This document shows positions 8,396-17,014 of a stretch of 64,000 nucleotides of DNA, in pieces. A model generated the notes under the pieces. The model did no database searches. It was given only the letters and a program-made list of their open reading frames with translations, and was not told where the DNA came from. The position numbers were made by a program, and so were the translations under genes. Within the stretch, counting starts at the first letter, position 1; every line of letters starts with the position of its first letter. Origin of the DNA: Methylobacterium sp. 2A (GTDB lineage Bacteria; Pseudomonadota; Alphaproteobacteria; Rhizobiales; Beijerinckiaceae); assembly GCF_009806555.1 (NCBI RefSeq), contig NZ_VUOK01000034.1, positions 62,001 through 126,000 of the forward strand, read 5' to 3'.

Positions 8396-9223
8396 TCAGG
8401 ACTGGATCGCGGCCCTGCCTTGCTCGACGCGAAGCTTCACGTCCAGTGTCTCGGTGCCGCCGCCGGTGCGGCTGCCGCGGATCGGCGCGGCGCCGAGATA
8501 GTCGAGACCCGTGGCGACGCGGATGTAGCTGTCGGACGGGCTCATGCCGAAGCACGGGTCGAACGCGACCCATCCGAGATCCGGCACCAAGGCCTCGGCC
8601 CAGCCGTGCGGCGCCTCGACCGCGGCCTCGCCGTCGTCCCGGGCGCGGTAGCCCGCCACGTAGCGCGCCGGGATGCCGATATGCCGCGCCGCCGCGATGA
8701 AGACGTGCGTCAGGTCCTGGCAGATGCCCCGCCCGGCCTCGAATGCCTTTCCGGCCGGGACGGCGTTCGCGGCCGGACCGGGCTCGAACGCCACCGCCTC
8801 GGGGACGGCACCCATCAGCCGATGGAGCAGGGCAAGCGGCGCGCCGTCGCCCTCCGTGGCGATGCGCTCGGCGAAGATGTGCAGGTCGGGGCTCGCCGCA
8901 CAGAGGTCCGTGTCGCGCAGGTAGAAGGGATCCGGCAGGCGCTCGACCGTGCCGCGCACGACGCCCTGGGTGTCCTCGGTATCGACCGCACCGGTGACGC
9001 GGATGATCAGGGCTTCGGCCGGCTCGTCCGGGGTGAACCAGTGGACGATGTTGCCGAACCCGTCCTCCCGCGCGGTCAGCCGCCCGTCGACCGTGGTGTC
9101 GATCCGCCAGTTCCGGACATACTGCCCGTCATGGTCCCGGGGCGTCATGCGCAGGACCTGCACGAGCCCGCGGGCGGGCTGCTCGTAGGTGTAGATGGTC
9201 TCGTGGACCACGCGGATGCGCAT
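8396..9223 (-). CDS. Transglutaminase-like cysteine protease (Anbu cluster)
   Basis: This 275-residue protein has the N-terminal beta domain common to bacterial transglutaminase-like proteins (MRIRVVHETIYTYEQPARG). The papain-like core follows, with the full triad: Cys168 in GRGICQDLTH, His206 in APHGWAEA and Asp222 in WVAFDPCFG. It could cleave or form amide bonds. There is no signal peptide, so it is cytosolic. It lies 42 bases upstream of anbu and 21 bases downstream of the alpha-E gene on the same strand. This pairing (COG1305 with COG2307, COG2308 and Anbu) recurs in many bacteria. Confidence 0.92.
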   Translation of the reverse strand: MRIRVVHETIYTYEQPARGLVQVLRMTPRDHDGQYVRNWRIDTTVDGRLTAREDGFGNIVHWFTPDEPAEALIIRVTGAVDTEDTQGVVRGTVERLPDPFYLRDTDLCAASPDLHIFAERIATEGDGAPLALLHRLMGAVPEAVAFEPGPAANAVPAGKAFEAGRGICQDLTHVFIAAARHIGIPARYVAGYRARDDGEAAVEAPHGWAEALVPDLGWVAFDPCFGMSPSDSYIRVATGLDYLGAAPIRGSRTGGGTETLDVKLRVEQGRAAIQS

Positions 9224-9244
9224 GCGCCGTCCTGTCCGTCTCGT

Positions 9245-10192
9245 TCAGCCGACCAGATACTGCTTGGCGATGGCCTCGCCCACCCTGTTGTTCTCGGCGA
9301 TGAACGCCTCGACGAACTCGTGCAGGCCGGAAGCGAAGACCCGGTCGATATCCTCGCCCTCGAGCTTGGCCAGCATGTTGCCCGCGAGCCGCTGGCTCGG
9401 CCCCCGGCGGCCATAGGCATCGGCGATCAGGTCGAGATACTCGACGATCACGCCGTAGCAATTGGCGAAGGAGCGCGGCATCTGCTTGTTGAGCATCAGG
9501 AGATCCGCCACCAGCAGGGGCTTCACGCTCTCCCGATACACCCAGTGATAGGCGTTGAAGGCCGAGACCTCGCGCAGGATCGTGGTCCATTGGAAGTAGT
9601 CGAGGCTGCCGCCGATCGTCTCGTCGTGGGGCAGCAGGATCTGGTACTTCACGTCGAGGATGCGGGCGGTGTTGTCGGCCCGCTCGATCGCGGTGCCGAG
9701 CCGCGTGAACCAGAACGCGTCGTTGCGCAGCATCGTCCGGAAGGCCGAGCCGTCGAAGGTCAGCGAGACGGTCTTCACCCAGTCGAGGAAGCGGCCGAAC
9801 TCGTCGCGGTTGAGCTCCTTGCCGGCATAGTTGCGCAGCTCCAGCCACGCGCCGTTGATCGCGTCCCACATCTCGGTGGTGAGCGCCGTGCGCACCGAGC
9901 GGGCATTCTCGCGGGCCGCCTCGATGCAGGAGCGGATCGAGGACGGGTTGTGCGGGCTGAAGGCCAGGAAATCGCAGACCGTGTCGGCGTTGACCGCGCT
10001 GTAATGGGTGCGGAACGCCTCCGGATCGCCCGCCGAGGCGAGGGCGGAGTCCCACTCGTTGCCCTCGCCGCCGCCGTAGCTCGTCGGCAGCGAGGCGAAG
10101 CGGTGCGCCGCGTCGAGGATGCGGGCGACGAAATCGGCCCGCTCGACGTAGCGCGAGAGCCAGAAGAGGTTGTCGGCGGTCCTGGAAAGCAT
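9245..10192 (-). CDS. Alpha-E domain protein (COG2307)
   Basis: The 315-residue, almost entirely helical protein starts MLSRTADNLFWLSRYVERAD, the hallmark of the alpha-E family (domain of unknown function linked to ATP-grasp ligases). Conserved Glu/Arg-rich helices follow (ENARSVRTALTTEMWDAING, TAIERADNTARILDVKY). Catalytic activity is not established. Iyer and colleagues proposed that alpha-E and ATP-grasp proteins act together in a peptide ligation/removal system. It sits between the ATP-grasp gene (65 bases upstream) and the transglutaminase gene. Confidence 0.92.
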   Translation of the reverse strand: MLSRTADNLFWLSRYVERADFVARILDAAHRFASLPTSYGGGEGNEWDSALASAGDPEAFRTHYSAVNADTVCDFLAFSPHNPSSIRSCIEAARENARSVRTALTTEMWDAINGAWLELRNYAGKELNRDEFGRFLDWVKTVSLTFDGSAFRTMLRNDAFWFTRLGTAIERADNTARILDVKYQILLPHDETIGGSLDYFQWTTILREVSAFNAYHWVYRESVKPLLVADLLMLNKQMPRSFANCYGVIVEYLDLIADAYGRRGPSQRLAGNMLAKLEGEDIDRVFASGLHEFVEAFIAENNRVGEAIAKQYLVG

Positions 10193-10257
10193 CGGTCTTC
10201 AGCCAAGTCGTGCGGACCACGATGTCCGCGCCTCGGAACGTCCGGATGGCGTGGGGC

Positions 10258-11697
10258 TCAGGCGTCGAGCACCCAGGTGTCCTTCGTACCACCGCCCTGG
10301 CTGGAATTGACCACCAGGGAGCCCTCCTTCAGCGCCACCCGGGTCAGCCCGCCCGGCACGATGCGGATCTGGTCGGCGCCGCACAGCACGAAGGGCCGCA
10401 GATCCACGTGCCGGGGCGCGACCCCGGAGGCCACGAAGGTCGGGCAGGTGGAGAGCGAGAGGGTCGGCTGGGCGATGAAGCCGTCCGGGGCGTGCTTGAG
10501 CTTCCTGGCGAAATCATCGAGCTCGCGCTTGCTGGCATGCGGCCCGACCAGCATGCCGTAGCCGCCCGAGCCGTTGACCTCCTTCACGACCAGTTCGGAG
10601 AGGTTGTCCATCACGTACGCGAAGGCGTCCTTCTCGCGGCAGCGATAGGTCGGCACGTTGTGCAGGATCGGCTCCTCGCCGGTGAAGAATTTCACGATCT
10701 CCGGCATGTAGCTGTAGACCGCCTTGTCGTCCGAGATGCCGGTGCCGACCGCGTTGGCCAGGGTCACGGAGCCGCGCTCGTAGGCGTTCATCAGGCCGGG
10801 CACGCCGAGCACGGAATCCGGCCGGAAGACCAGCGGATCCAGGAAGTCGTCGTCGAGGCGGCGGTAGATCACGTCGACCTTCCGCGGACCCTCGGTGGTG
10901 CGCATGTAGACCACGTCGTCCCGGGTGAAGAGGTCGGAGGCCTCCACCAGCTCGACGCCGAGCTTGTCGGCCAGGAACGAGTGCTCGTAGAAGGCCGAGT
11001 TGTAGCGCCCGGGCGTCAGCAGCACGACCGTGGGGTCGCGGGTCGCCGAGCCCGGTGCGAGGCTGCGGAGCGTGGCGAGCAGCGCGTCGGGATAATTCTC
11101 CACCGGAGCGACCCGGTGCTTGGAGAACAGGTCCGGGAACAGGCGCAGCATCACCTCCCGGTTCTCAAGCATGTAGGAGACGCCCGACGGAATGCGGGCA
11201 TTGTCCTCCAAGACAAAGAAATCGTTCTCGCCGGTGCGCACGATATCGATGCCGGCGATGTGGACGTAGAGGTCGTGCGGCACCCGGAACGAGCGCATCT
11301 CCATACGGTAATGGGCGTTCCGATAGACGAGGTCGGCCGGGATGATGCCGGCCTTGATGCATTCCTGGGCGCCGTAGACGTCCTTCAGGAACAGGTTGAT
11401 GGCGGTGACCCGCTGCTTCAGCCCGCGCTCGAGGAACGACCATTCCGGCTTGGTGATCACCCGCGGGATGATGTCGAACGGGATCAGGCGCTCGGTCGAT
11501 TCGTTGTCGCCGTAGACCGCGAAGGTGATGCCGATCCGGCGGAACAGCAATTCGGCCTGGCTGCGGCGGGTGTTGAAATGCTCCGGCGGCGTCGCGTCCA
11601 GCCACGCCTTGAGCTGGCCATAGGCGTCGCGGACGGCGGCCGGATCGGCGGCGCCAATGCCGTGCCCGTTCATCTCGTCGAAGGCCGTCACCGCCAT
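10258..11697 (-). CDS. Circularly permuted ATP-grasp ligase (COG2308)
   Basis: The 479-residue protein belongs to the circularly permuted type 2 ATP-grasp family, predicted to form amide (peptide-like) bonds using ATP through an acyl phosphate. Family landmarks are FDIIPRVITKPEW, FFVLEDNARIPSGVSYMLENRE, VDVIYRRLDDDFLDPL, VGTGISDDKAVYSYMPEIV and VVKEVNGSGGYGMLVGP (Gly-rich nucleotide loop). The end reads NSSQGGGTKDTWVLDA, also typical. It is the first gene of the Anbu cluster. Its start is 97 bases downstream of the radC stop, so a separate promoter is possible. The substrate is unknown in all members. Confidence 0.93.
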   Translation of the reverse strand: MAVTAFDEMNGHGIGAADPAAVRDAYGQLKAWLDATPPEHFNTRRSQAELLFRRIGITFAVYGDNESTERLIPFDIIPRVITKPEWSFLERGLKQRVTAINLFLKDVYGAQECIKAGIIPADLVYRNAHYRMEMRSFRVPHDLYVHIAGIDIVRTGENDFFVLEDNARIPSGVSYMLENREVMLRLFPDLFSKHRVAPVENYPDALLATLRSLAPGSATRDPTVVLLTPGRYNSAFYEHSFLADKLGVELVEASDLFTRDDVVYMRTTEGPRKVDVIYRRLDDDFLDPLVFRPDSVLGVPGLMNAYERGSVTLANAVGTGISDDKAVYSYMPEIVKFFTGEEPILHNVPTYRCREKDAFAYVMDNLSELVVKEVNGSGGYGMLVGPHASKRELDDFARKLKHAPDGFIAQPTLSLSTCPTFVASGVAPRHVDLRPFVLCGADQIRIVPGGLTRVALKEGSLVVNSSQGGGTKDTWVLDA

Positions 11698-11793
11698 CTC
11701 GCTCCTCCCGTACGCTCCCGCTTCTGAGGCAAGAGGCGCGCCATTCCGCCATGGCTATAGCCGCGGGCGATAACGCTCAAGGCGGCCGAAGGA

Positions 11794-12537
11794 TCAGATC
11801 AGCTTCAGACCTTTCAGGCTGGCATGTCCGTTTCGTCCCAGGATGACATGATCGTGTACGACGATCTTGAGCGGGGTCAGGACCGTCACGATCTCGCGGG
11901 TCATCGCCACGTCGGCGGAGGAGGGTGTCGGGTCGCCGGACGGGTGGTTGTGGGCCAGGATGATGGCGGTCGCCGAGAGCTCCAGCGCGCGCCGGGCGAC
12001 CTCCCGGGGATAGACCGGCGTGTGATCGACCGTGCCGCGCCCCTGCACCTCGTCGGCGATGAGGTGGTTGCGCTTGTCGAGGAACAGGATCCGGAATTCC
12101 TCCCGCGGCGCGAAGGCCATGGTGGCGCGCAGGTATTCGTGCAGCGCTCCCCACGAGGTGAGCAGTTCGCGCTCGCGGATCGCCCCGCGGGCGAGGCGCC
12201 GCCCGGCCGCCTCGATGACCTTGAGGTCCGAGGCCACGCCGGCGCTCACGCCCGGCACTTCCATCAGCCGCGCCGGCTCCGCACTCAAGACCTCCGCGAA
12301 GCTGCCGAACCGGGCGACCAGCGCTTTCGCCAGCGGCTTCACATCCCGCCGGGGAATCGCGCGGAACAGGACCAGTTCCAGCAGCTCGTAATCCGGCAGG
12401 GCGTCACCCGCCGCCGCGAACTTTTCCCGAAGGCGGTCGCGGTGGCCGTGATAGTGCGGCGTTTCCTTGGCGAGCGCGGCCGTCTCGGCGCTGTCGGCGA
12501 AAAGCCCCGCCTCGGCGTCGTCCGGCGGCGGCGCCAT
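11794..12537 (-). CDS. radC: RadC family JAB/MPN-domain protein
   Basis: The 247-residue protein has a helix-hairpin-helix N-terminal region ([15 protein letters not shown] near residue 95) and a C-terminal JAB domain with the complete zinc motif [14 protein letters not shown] (His196, His198, Asp209). RadC was named as a DNA-repair protein, but its role in recombination is doubtful and many members sit with mobile elements. Here it is a chromosomal gene six bases downstream of map, so the two are co-transcribed. Whether its putative zinc isopeptidase-like site relates to the Anbu cluster downstream is unknown. Confidence 0.93.
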   Translation of the reverse strand: MAPPPDDAEAGLFADSAETAALAKETPHYHGHRDRLREKFAAAGDALPDYELLELVLFRAIPRRDVKPLAKALVARFGSFAEVLSAEPARLMEVPGVSAGVASDLKVIEAAGRRLARGAIRERELLTSWGALHEYLRATMAFAPREEFRILFLDKRNHLIADEVQGRGTVDHTPVYPREVARRALELSATAIILAHNHPSGDPTPSSADVAMTREIVTVLTPLKIVVHDHVILGRNGHASLKGLKLI

Positions 12538-12543
12538 GGGCGT

Positions 12544-13371
12544 TCAGGCGGCTGGGTTGACGGGCTGGTGCAGCCCCTTCGGCGAGATCGTGAAGATCTC
12601 CACGCCCGTCTCGGTCACCGCCACCGTGTGCTCGAACTGCGCCGAGAGCGACCGGTCGCGGGTCACCGCCGTCCAGCCGTCGCCCAGCACCTTCACGGCC
12701 GGACGGCCGAGATTGATCATCGGCTCCACGGTGAAGAACTGGCCCGGCTTGAACGGCACGTCGTAGCTCGCCTCGACGTAGTGCAGGATCGTCGGCGCGT
12801 CGTGATAGGTGCGGCCGAGGCCATGGCCGCAGAAATCCCGCACCACCGAGCAGCGCTCACCCTCCGCGTAGGCCTGGATCGCCCGGCCGATATCGTTGGT
12901 GGAACCGCCGGGCTTCACCGCCGCGATGCCGCGCATCAGCGCCTCGTAGGTGATCTCGCACAGGCGCTGCGCCTTGCGGGGCACCTCGCCGACATAGGCC
13001 ATCCGGCTCGTATCCCCGTGCCAGCCGTCGAGGATCAGGCAGATATCGAGGTTGACGATGTCGCCCTCGCGCAGCGGCTTGTCGTTGGGGATGCCGTGGC
13101 AGACCACGTGATTGATCGAGGTGCAGATCGACTTCGGATAGCCGCGATAGAGCAGCGAGGCCGGATAGGCGCCGTGGTCCATGGCGAATTCGTAGGCGAG
13201 CTTGTCCAGCGCCTCGGTGGTGACGCCGGGCTGCGTCGCCTCCATGAGCAGATCGAGGGCCTCGGCCGTGAGGCGCCCCGCGCGGCGCATGCCTTCAAAA
13301 TCCTCCGGGCCGTGGATCGGGGGCTCGGGGGCGCGGCGCGTCCCCTGCGCGGTGGCCTGTTCCTGCTGCAT
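12544..13371 (-). CDS. map: Methionine aminopeptidase, type I
   Basis: Map removes the initiator Met from nascent proteins. The 275-residue protein has the five metal ligands of the pita-bread fold: Asp109 (VNLDICL), Asp120 (GWHGDTSRM), His183 (CGHGLGRTYH), Glu in FFTVEPMIN and Glu in QFEHTVAVT. It has an N-terminal extension of about 20 residues compared with the E. coli enzyme, as is common in alphaproteobacteria. A Map-processed Met-Thr start is just what Anbu, encoded downstream, would need to expose its catalytic Thr. It forms a pair with radC. Confidence 0.96.
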   Translation of the reverse strand: MQQEQATAQGTRRAPEPPIHGPEDFEGMRRAGRLTAEALDLLMEATQPGVTTEALDKLAYEFAMDHGAYPASLLYRGYPKSICTSINHVVCHGIPNDKPLREGDIVNLDICLILDGWHGDTSRMAYVGEVPRKAQRLCEITYEALMRGIAAVKPGGSTNDIGRAIQAYAEGERCSVVRDFCGHGLGRTYHDAPTILHYVEASYDVPFKPGQFFTVEPMINLGRPAVKVLGDGWTAVTRDRSLSAQFEHTVAVTETGVEIFTISPKGLHQPVNPAA

Positions 13372-13572
13372 GGGCGTGACTTTTCGCGGGCGTCATCAAT
13401 CGGGTGTGCGACGTATGTACGGTGCGCGGCGCGGCAGGCCAAGCGGCGTCCCACGGACGGTTGGGCGAGGCTTGCGCCGGCCGCGGGGCTGGCGGCATAA
13501 GCGGCCGCGAGGCGCCCGGGGGCGCGCGGGCAGATTCGCCGCGCGGTCGGTTGCGGGTCAGGCGAGGGCCGG

Positions 13573-13830
13573 ATGGCAGGCAAGGCGGTACCCCACTTCC
13601 ACAACGAGCCGGGCGTCCCGGTGGTCGCCGTGGGGGTGAAGGAGTTCATGTGCATCGGCGCATTGCCGCCGTTCGACCATCCGCATGTCTTCCTCGACAT
13701 GGGCGCGGATACCGAGATCATCTGCCAGTACTGCTCGACGCTCTACCGCTACCGCGCCGGGCTGAAGCCGGATCAGGCCGATCCCCAGGCCTGCGTCTGG
13801 CAGGACGACGCCAAGCTCGCCGCGGAGTAG
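13573..13830 (+). CDS. Zinc-finger protein of the CHCC / NDUFS6-like family
   Basis: The 85-residue protein has the zf-CHCC pattern: Cys in KEFMCIGALPPFDHPHVFLDMG, His residues following it, and C-x-x-C in IICQYCSTLYRY. The family is related to the mitochondrial complex I subunit NDUFS6 and is widespread in alphaproteobacteria; a role in complex I or iron-sulfur assembly is inferred only from that kinship. The ATG has purines upstream (GAGGGCCGG). It is separated by 11 bases from the FAD monooxygenase gene, so they may share a transcript. Confidence 0.88.
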   Translation: MAGKAVPHFHNEPGVPVVAVGVKEFMCIGALPPFDHPHVFLDMGADTEIICQYCSTLYRYRAGLKPDQADPQACVWQDDAKLAAE

Positions 13831-13841
13831 GCGCGCCGGCC

Positions 13842-15035
13842 GTGTCGTCCGAGAATCGAGCCCTGCGGATCGGAATCGTCGGGGCCGGGATCGGCGGCCT
13901 GACGGCGGCCCTGGCGCTGTCCGATGCCGGCCATGCCGTCACGGTGATCGAGCGCCGCACCGGCTTCAGCGAGGTCGGGGCCGGGATCCAGATCTCGCCC
14001 AACGCGTCCCGCGTGCTGGCCGCCCTCGGCCTCTCGACGGCCCTGCGCCGGGCCGCGAGCGAGCCGCCGGGCGTCGCGGTGCGTGCCCTGGACAGTGGCC
14101 GCAGCCTCGGCGGCGTCGCCCTCGGCGCCGAAGCGCGGGCGCGGTTCGGCGCCCCCTACTACGTGATTCATCGGGCCGACCTGCAGACCCTCCTGCTCGA
14201 TGCCCTGCGCGGGCGGCCCGCGATCCGCCTGATGATGGGCCGCACCGCCACGGGCTTTACCGAGACGGACGATGAGATCCGGGTCGCCGCCGAGAGCGCC
14301 GGGGGCATGCAGGACCTGGCCTTCGATCTGCTGATCGGGGCCGACGGGCTGCGCTCGCGCTTGCGCGGCCGGTTCGATTCGGCGCCGCTCCGGCCGAGCC
14401 ATGCGGCGGCGTGGCGGGCGCTGGTTCCGATCGATGCCGCGCCGGAGCCCCTGCGCGGCCCCGCGACGGGCCTGTGGCTCGGCCGGAACCGACACGTGGT
14501 GCATTATCCGGTGCGGGACGGCCAGTTCCTCAACGTCGTTGCGGTCGTGCCCGAGGCGGTGGGTGACGAGGACTGGGGCCGTCTCGGCGAGCCCGCCGTG
14601 CTGCGGAAGTTTTTTCGCACCTGCGCCGAACCGCTGCGCGAGCTTCTGGGCGTGCCCGATTCCTGGCTGGTCTGGTCGCTGGCCGACCGGGCAGCGGCAC
14701 GGCCGCTCGCCCGCGGGCGAATCGCCCTGCTCGGGGACGCGGCACATCCGGTCCTGCCCTACCTCGCGCAGGGGGCCGCGCTCGCCATCGAGGATGCCGC
14801 GGTGCTGACGCACGTCCTCGCGGCCCATCCAGGCGTACCGGCGGCGCTCGCCGCCTACGCGGCGGAGCGGTCGGCCCGCGTGCGGCGCGTGCAGAAGGCC
14901 GCCCGCGCCAACGGCCGCACCTACCACGCGCGGGGCCTCATGGCGCTCGCCCGCAACGCGGTGATGACCCGGCTCGGGCCGGACGGCATGCGCGACCGCT
15001 ATGCCTGGCTCTACGGCTGGACGCCCCCGGCTTGA
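13842..15035 (+). CDS. FAD-dependent aromatic-ring monooxygenase (salicylate/3-hydroxybenzoate hydroxylase type)
   Basis: The 397-residue flavoprotein has the three FAD motifs of class A hydroxylases: GxGxxG in IGIVGAGIGGLTAALALSD, the DG motif LIGADGLRSRLR and the GD motif ALLGDAAHPVLPYLAQGAALAIEDA. QISPNASRVLAALGL is typical of salicylate/6-hydroxynicotinate-type enzymes. The enzyme probably hydroxylates an aromatic acid using NAD(P)H and O2, but no degradation genes lie around it. I chose GTG 13842, 27 bases before the Rossmann strand. It ends 88 bases before the tRNA gene. Confidence 0.87.
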   Translation: MSSENRALRIGIVGAGIGGLTAALALSDAGHAVTVIERRTGFSEVGAGIQISPNASRVLAALGLSTALRRAASEPPGVAVRALDSGRSLGGVALGAEARARFGAPYYVIHRADLQTLLLDALRGRPAIRLMMGRTATGFTETDDEIRVAAESAGGMQDLAFDLLIGADGLRSRLRGRFDSAPLRPSHAAAWRALVPIDAAPEPLRGPATGLWLGRNRHVVHYPVRDGQFLNVVAVVPEAVGDEDWGRLGEPAVLRKFFRTCAEPLRELLGVPDSWLVWSLADRAAARPLARGRIALLGDAAHPVLPYLAQGAALAIEDAAVLTHVLAAHPGVPAALAAYAAERSARVRRVQKAARANGRTYHARGLMALARNAVMTRLGPDGMRDRYAWLYGWTPPA

Positions 15036-15123
15036 TCGCGGGGGCGTGCGCCGCTACCGAGGGCCACGGAGCCGCGCCCTCCATTTCGCCGAACCGGTAC
15101 CCACTTCGGCGGAGGGCGCTCAT

Positions 15124-15210
<87 letters not shown>

Positions 15211-15319
15211 GAGCTGCGCAGCGGTCCTCATATGGACCATTCGCGGTGGTTCGCGCTCGATCTCGATCGGCAAGCCGAAGCATGTTGCGCGGATGCCGAA
15301 GCTGCGCTCATAAAGAAGC

Positions 15320-15646
15320 ATGGCGAGCGACGCACCAACGCCCGAGAACAATCTGATCCTGCGTCAGATGAACGGCATGCGCCGGGACATGGTCGCCGTG
15401 TCGGAGACGAACGCGCGCGTGGTCGAGCTGCTTGGGCGCATGAATATGCGGCTCGACGAGATGTCCGAGCGCTTCGACGGAGCCTTCTCCCGCATTGATC
15501 GCCGCATTCAAGACCTGCACGGCGACGTGATCTTGATGGAAAATCGTGTCCTCGATGCGATCACGGAGGTTCGAAACCTCAGAATTCGTATCGACGAAGA
15601 CCGCCCCGAAGCCGCCTTCGCGGGACCGGCTGACTCACGATCGTAG
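15320..15646 (+). CDS. Small coiled-coil protein of unknown function
   Basis: The 108-residue protein is almost entirely predicted coiled coil, with heptad-spaced hydrophobics in ILRQMNGMRRDM, VVELLGRMNMRLDEMSERFD and FSRIDRRIQDLHGDVILMENRVLDAI. There is no signal peptide or membrane segment. It is one of a loose family of short coiled-coil proteins; a second appears at 27994-28197 inside the atp operon, with similar charge spacing but little exact identity. It starts 110 bases after tRNA-Leu. The function is unknown. Confidence 0.7.
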   Translation: MASDAPTPENNLILRQMNGMRRDMVAVSETNARVVELLGRMNMRLDEMSERFDGAFSRIDRRIQDLHGDVILMENRVLDAITEVRNLRIRIDEDRPEAAFAGPADSRS

Positions 15647-15819
15647 AGCCCCGCCCTGACGAGGCGGCGGCCTTCCGTGTGGATGCGCTGAATCGAACCC
15701 ACGCGTTCGTTCGAAAACCTCTTCGCGACGCCGCGACATCGCCGATCCCTCGCATTTGAGCGATCACCGCAACACAACCGCAGCCTGAGTCCGGCACAAT
15801 CATCGGCCGGAGGTACCGC

Positions 15820-16068
15820 ATGATCGACGCCCTTCAGACCGCCTTTACAGGCATGGCCCGCGCCACCGACCGCCTCGACACGGCCGCCCAGACCGTCGCA
15901 TCCGCCGGCGCCCCCGTCTCCGGCACCACACTGGAGCCCGCCGCGCAGGTGGACCTGTCCGGCGCCGCCGTCGAATTGCTCGGCGCCAAATCCGCCTTCG
16001 CGCTGAACGCCGCCGTGGCGCGGACCGCCGACCGGATGACCGGCCAGCTCCTCGACATCAACGCCTGA
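15820..16068 (+). CDS. Miniature protein with flagellar rod/hook-like termini
   Basis: The 82-residue protein begins IDALQTAFTGMARATDRLDTAAQTVASAG, resembling the N-terminal helix of axial flagellar proteins (rod, hook; usually ALxxAxSGLxAxxxRLDxxAxNIAN). It ends VDLSGAAVELLGAKSAFALNAAVARTADRMTGQLLDI, resembling their C-terminal helix (DLxxEMVxLIxAxRAYxANxxVIxTADEML). The large middle domain of FlgC/FlgE-type proteins is missing. It could form a small axial coiled coil, or be an unrelated reuse of the fold. No other flagellar gene is nearby. A GGAGGTA stretch precedes the ATG. Confidence 0.75.
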   Translation: MIDALQTAFTGMARATDRLDTAAQTVASAGAPVSGTTLEPAAQVDLSGAAVELLGAKSAFALNAAVARTADRMTGQLLDINA

Positions 16069-16756
16069 GCGCCGGCAGCGCCAAGGCGGCCAGGATCGCG
16101 GCCGCCACGAACAGCAGCGCAACCCCCACGGCGCGGTAGGCGATGACGCCCACCAGCCCGCCCGCGAGGAACGATCCGACCGTCAGCAGGTGGAGGTGCA
16201 GCCGCACCGGATCGTGGCGCTTCAGCGGGACCTGATCGGGCGCGCCGCGGTCGAGCCAGCGCGCCAGCTCGATGCCGATATCGGTGACCATCCCGGTGAC
16301 ATGCGTGGTGCGCACCCGGGCCTCGGAGATCTTGGTCACCGCCGCGTTCTGCAGGCCCATCGTGAAGCTCAGGCCCAGAACCAGGGCGTGGCCCCGGATC
16401 GGCTCAGCGAGCGGTAGCGCCACGAGCCCGAGGATGACGAGGCAGAACGCCTCCGCGCAGACGCTGTAGGCGTGGGAGCCCTGAACCGAACTGCGGCGGC
16501 GGTACCGGATCAGCAGCGTCGAGGTGGCGGAGCCGAGGACGAACAGCAGGACGAGCAGCAGCGCCTCGCCGGCCAGCGCGAAGTCGCCGGTGCCGGTCCG
16601 GTCTGAGATCGCCGAGACGTTGCCGGTCATGTTCGAGGCGTAGAGGCCGACCGCGTAGAACCCCGCTGTGTTCAGCGCGCCGGCCACCGCGGCCAGGGAC
16701 AGGCCGAGCTTCCGGTCGGCTTCGGGGGTACGGGTTACGCCTTCGTGGACCAGCAT
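16058..16756 (-). CDS. DUF1275 (YoaK-type) integral membrane protein
   Basis: The 232-residue protein has six or so hydrophobic segments and DUF1275 landmarks: AGALNTAGFYAVGLYASNMTGNVSAI near residue 28, then LGLSFTMGLQNAAVTKI and RTTHVTGMVTDIGIELARWL around the middle. Members are inner-membrane proteins of unknown transport or sensing function. Its stop overlaps the stop of the convergent flagellar-like mini-gene by about 11 bases. Upstream, 80-130 bases away, are three spaced direct repeats. Confidence 0.88.
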   Translation of the reverse strand: MLVHEGVTRTPEADRKLGLSLAAVAGALNTAGFYAVGLYASNMTGNVSAISDRTGTGDFALAGEALLLVLLFVLGSATSTLLIRYRRRSSVQGSHAYSVCAEAFCLVILGLVALPLAEPIRGHALVLGLSFTMGLQNAAVTKISEARVRTTHVTGMVTDIGIELARWLDRGAPDQVPLKRHDPVRLHLHLLTVGSFLAGGLVGVIAYRAVGVALLFVAAAILAALALPALRR

Positions 16757-16836
16757 CGAATCGTCTTACTGCGCGGGTGCTGAACCGACGGTTCACGCCC
16801 TGCGCGTCCGGCCCTGGCTTCGCATCGGCCGAGAAC

Positions 16837-16887
16837 GCTTGCGAGGGCCAGGTGTGCTTGCGAGGGCAAACGAGCGCTTGCGAGAGC
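16837..16887. repeat. Three 12-base direct repeats spaced two helical turns apart
   Basis: GCTTGCGAGGGC occurs at 16837-16848 and 16856-16867, and GCTTGCGAGAGC at 16876-16887. The start-to-start spacings are 19 and 20 bases, so the copies lie on the same face of the helix. They sit upstream of the DUF1275 gene (start 16756, minus) in a gap with no gene (16757-17014). They may be operator iterons, but no regulator is known. Confidence 0.5.
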
Positions 16888-17014
16888 GCTTTAGAGCGGT
16901 TTCCGACCGCGCTGCAATCGGGAACCGCGCCAAGACTTTGTCGGTATGCGCGGCCTGTCGCGGGACCGGAGAGGCGACCGCCCTCAGGCGCCGCCCACCG
17001 GGCCCGCGCTCGAC

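Noticed and set aside
7646-10561. A long plus-strand frame across the Anbu cluster
   Set aside because: It is antisense to three intact genes with catalytic residues and reads as compositional shadow.
16837-16887. Possible CRISPR array
   Set aside because: Units are only 12 bases with 7-8 base gaps and three copies; no cas genes are present.
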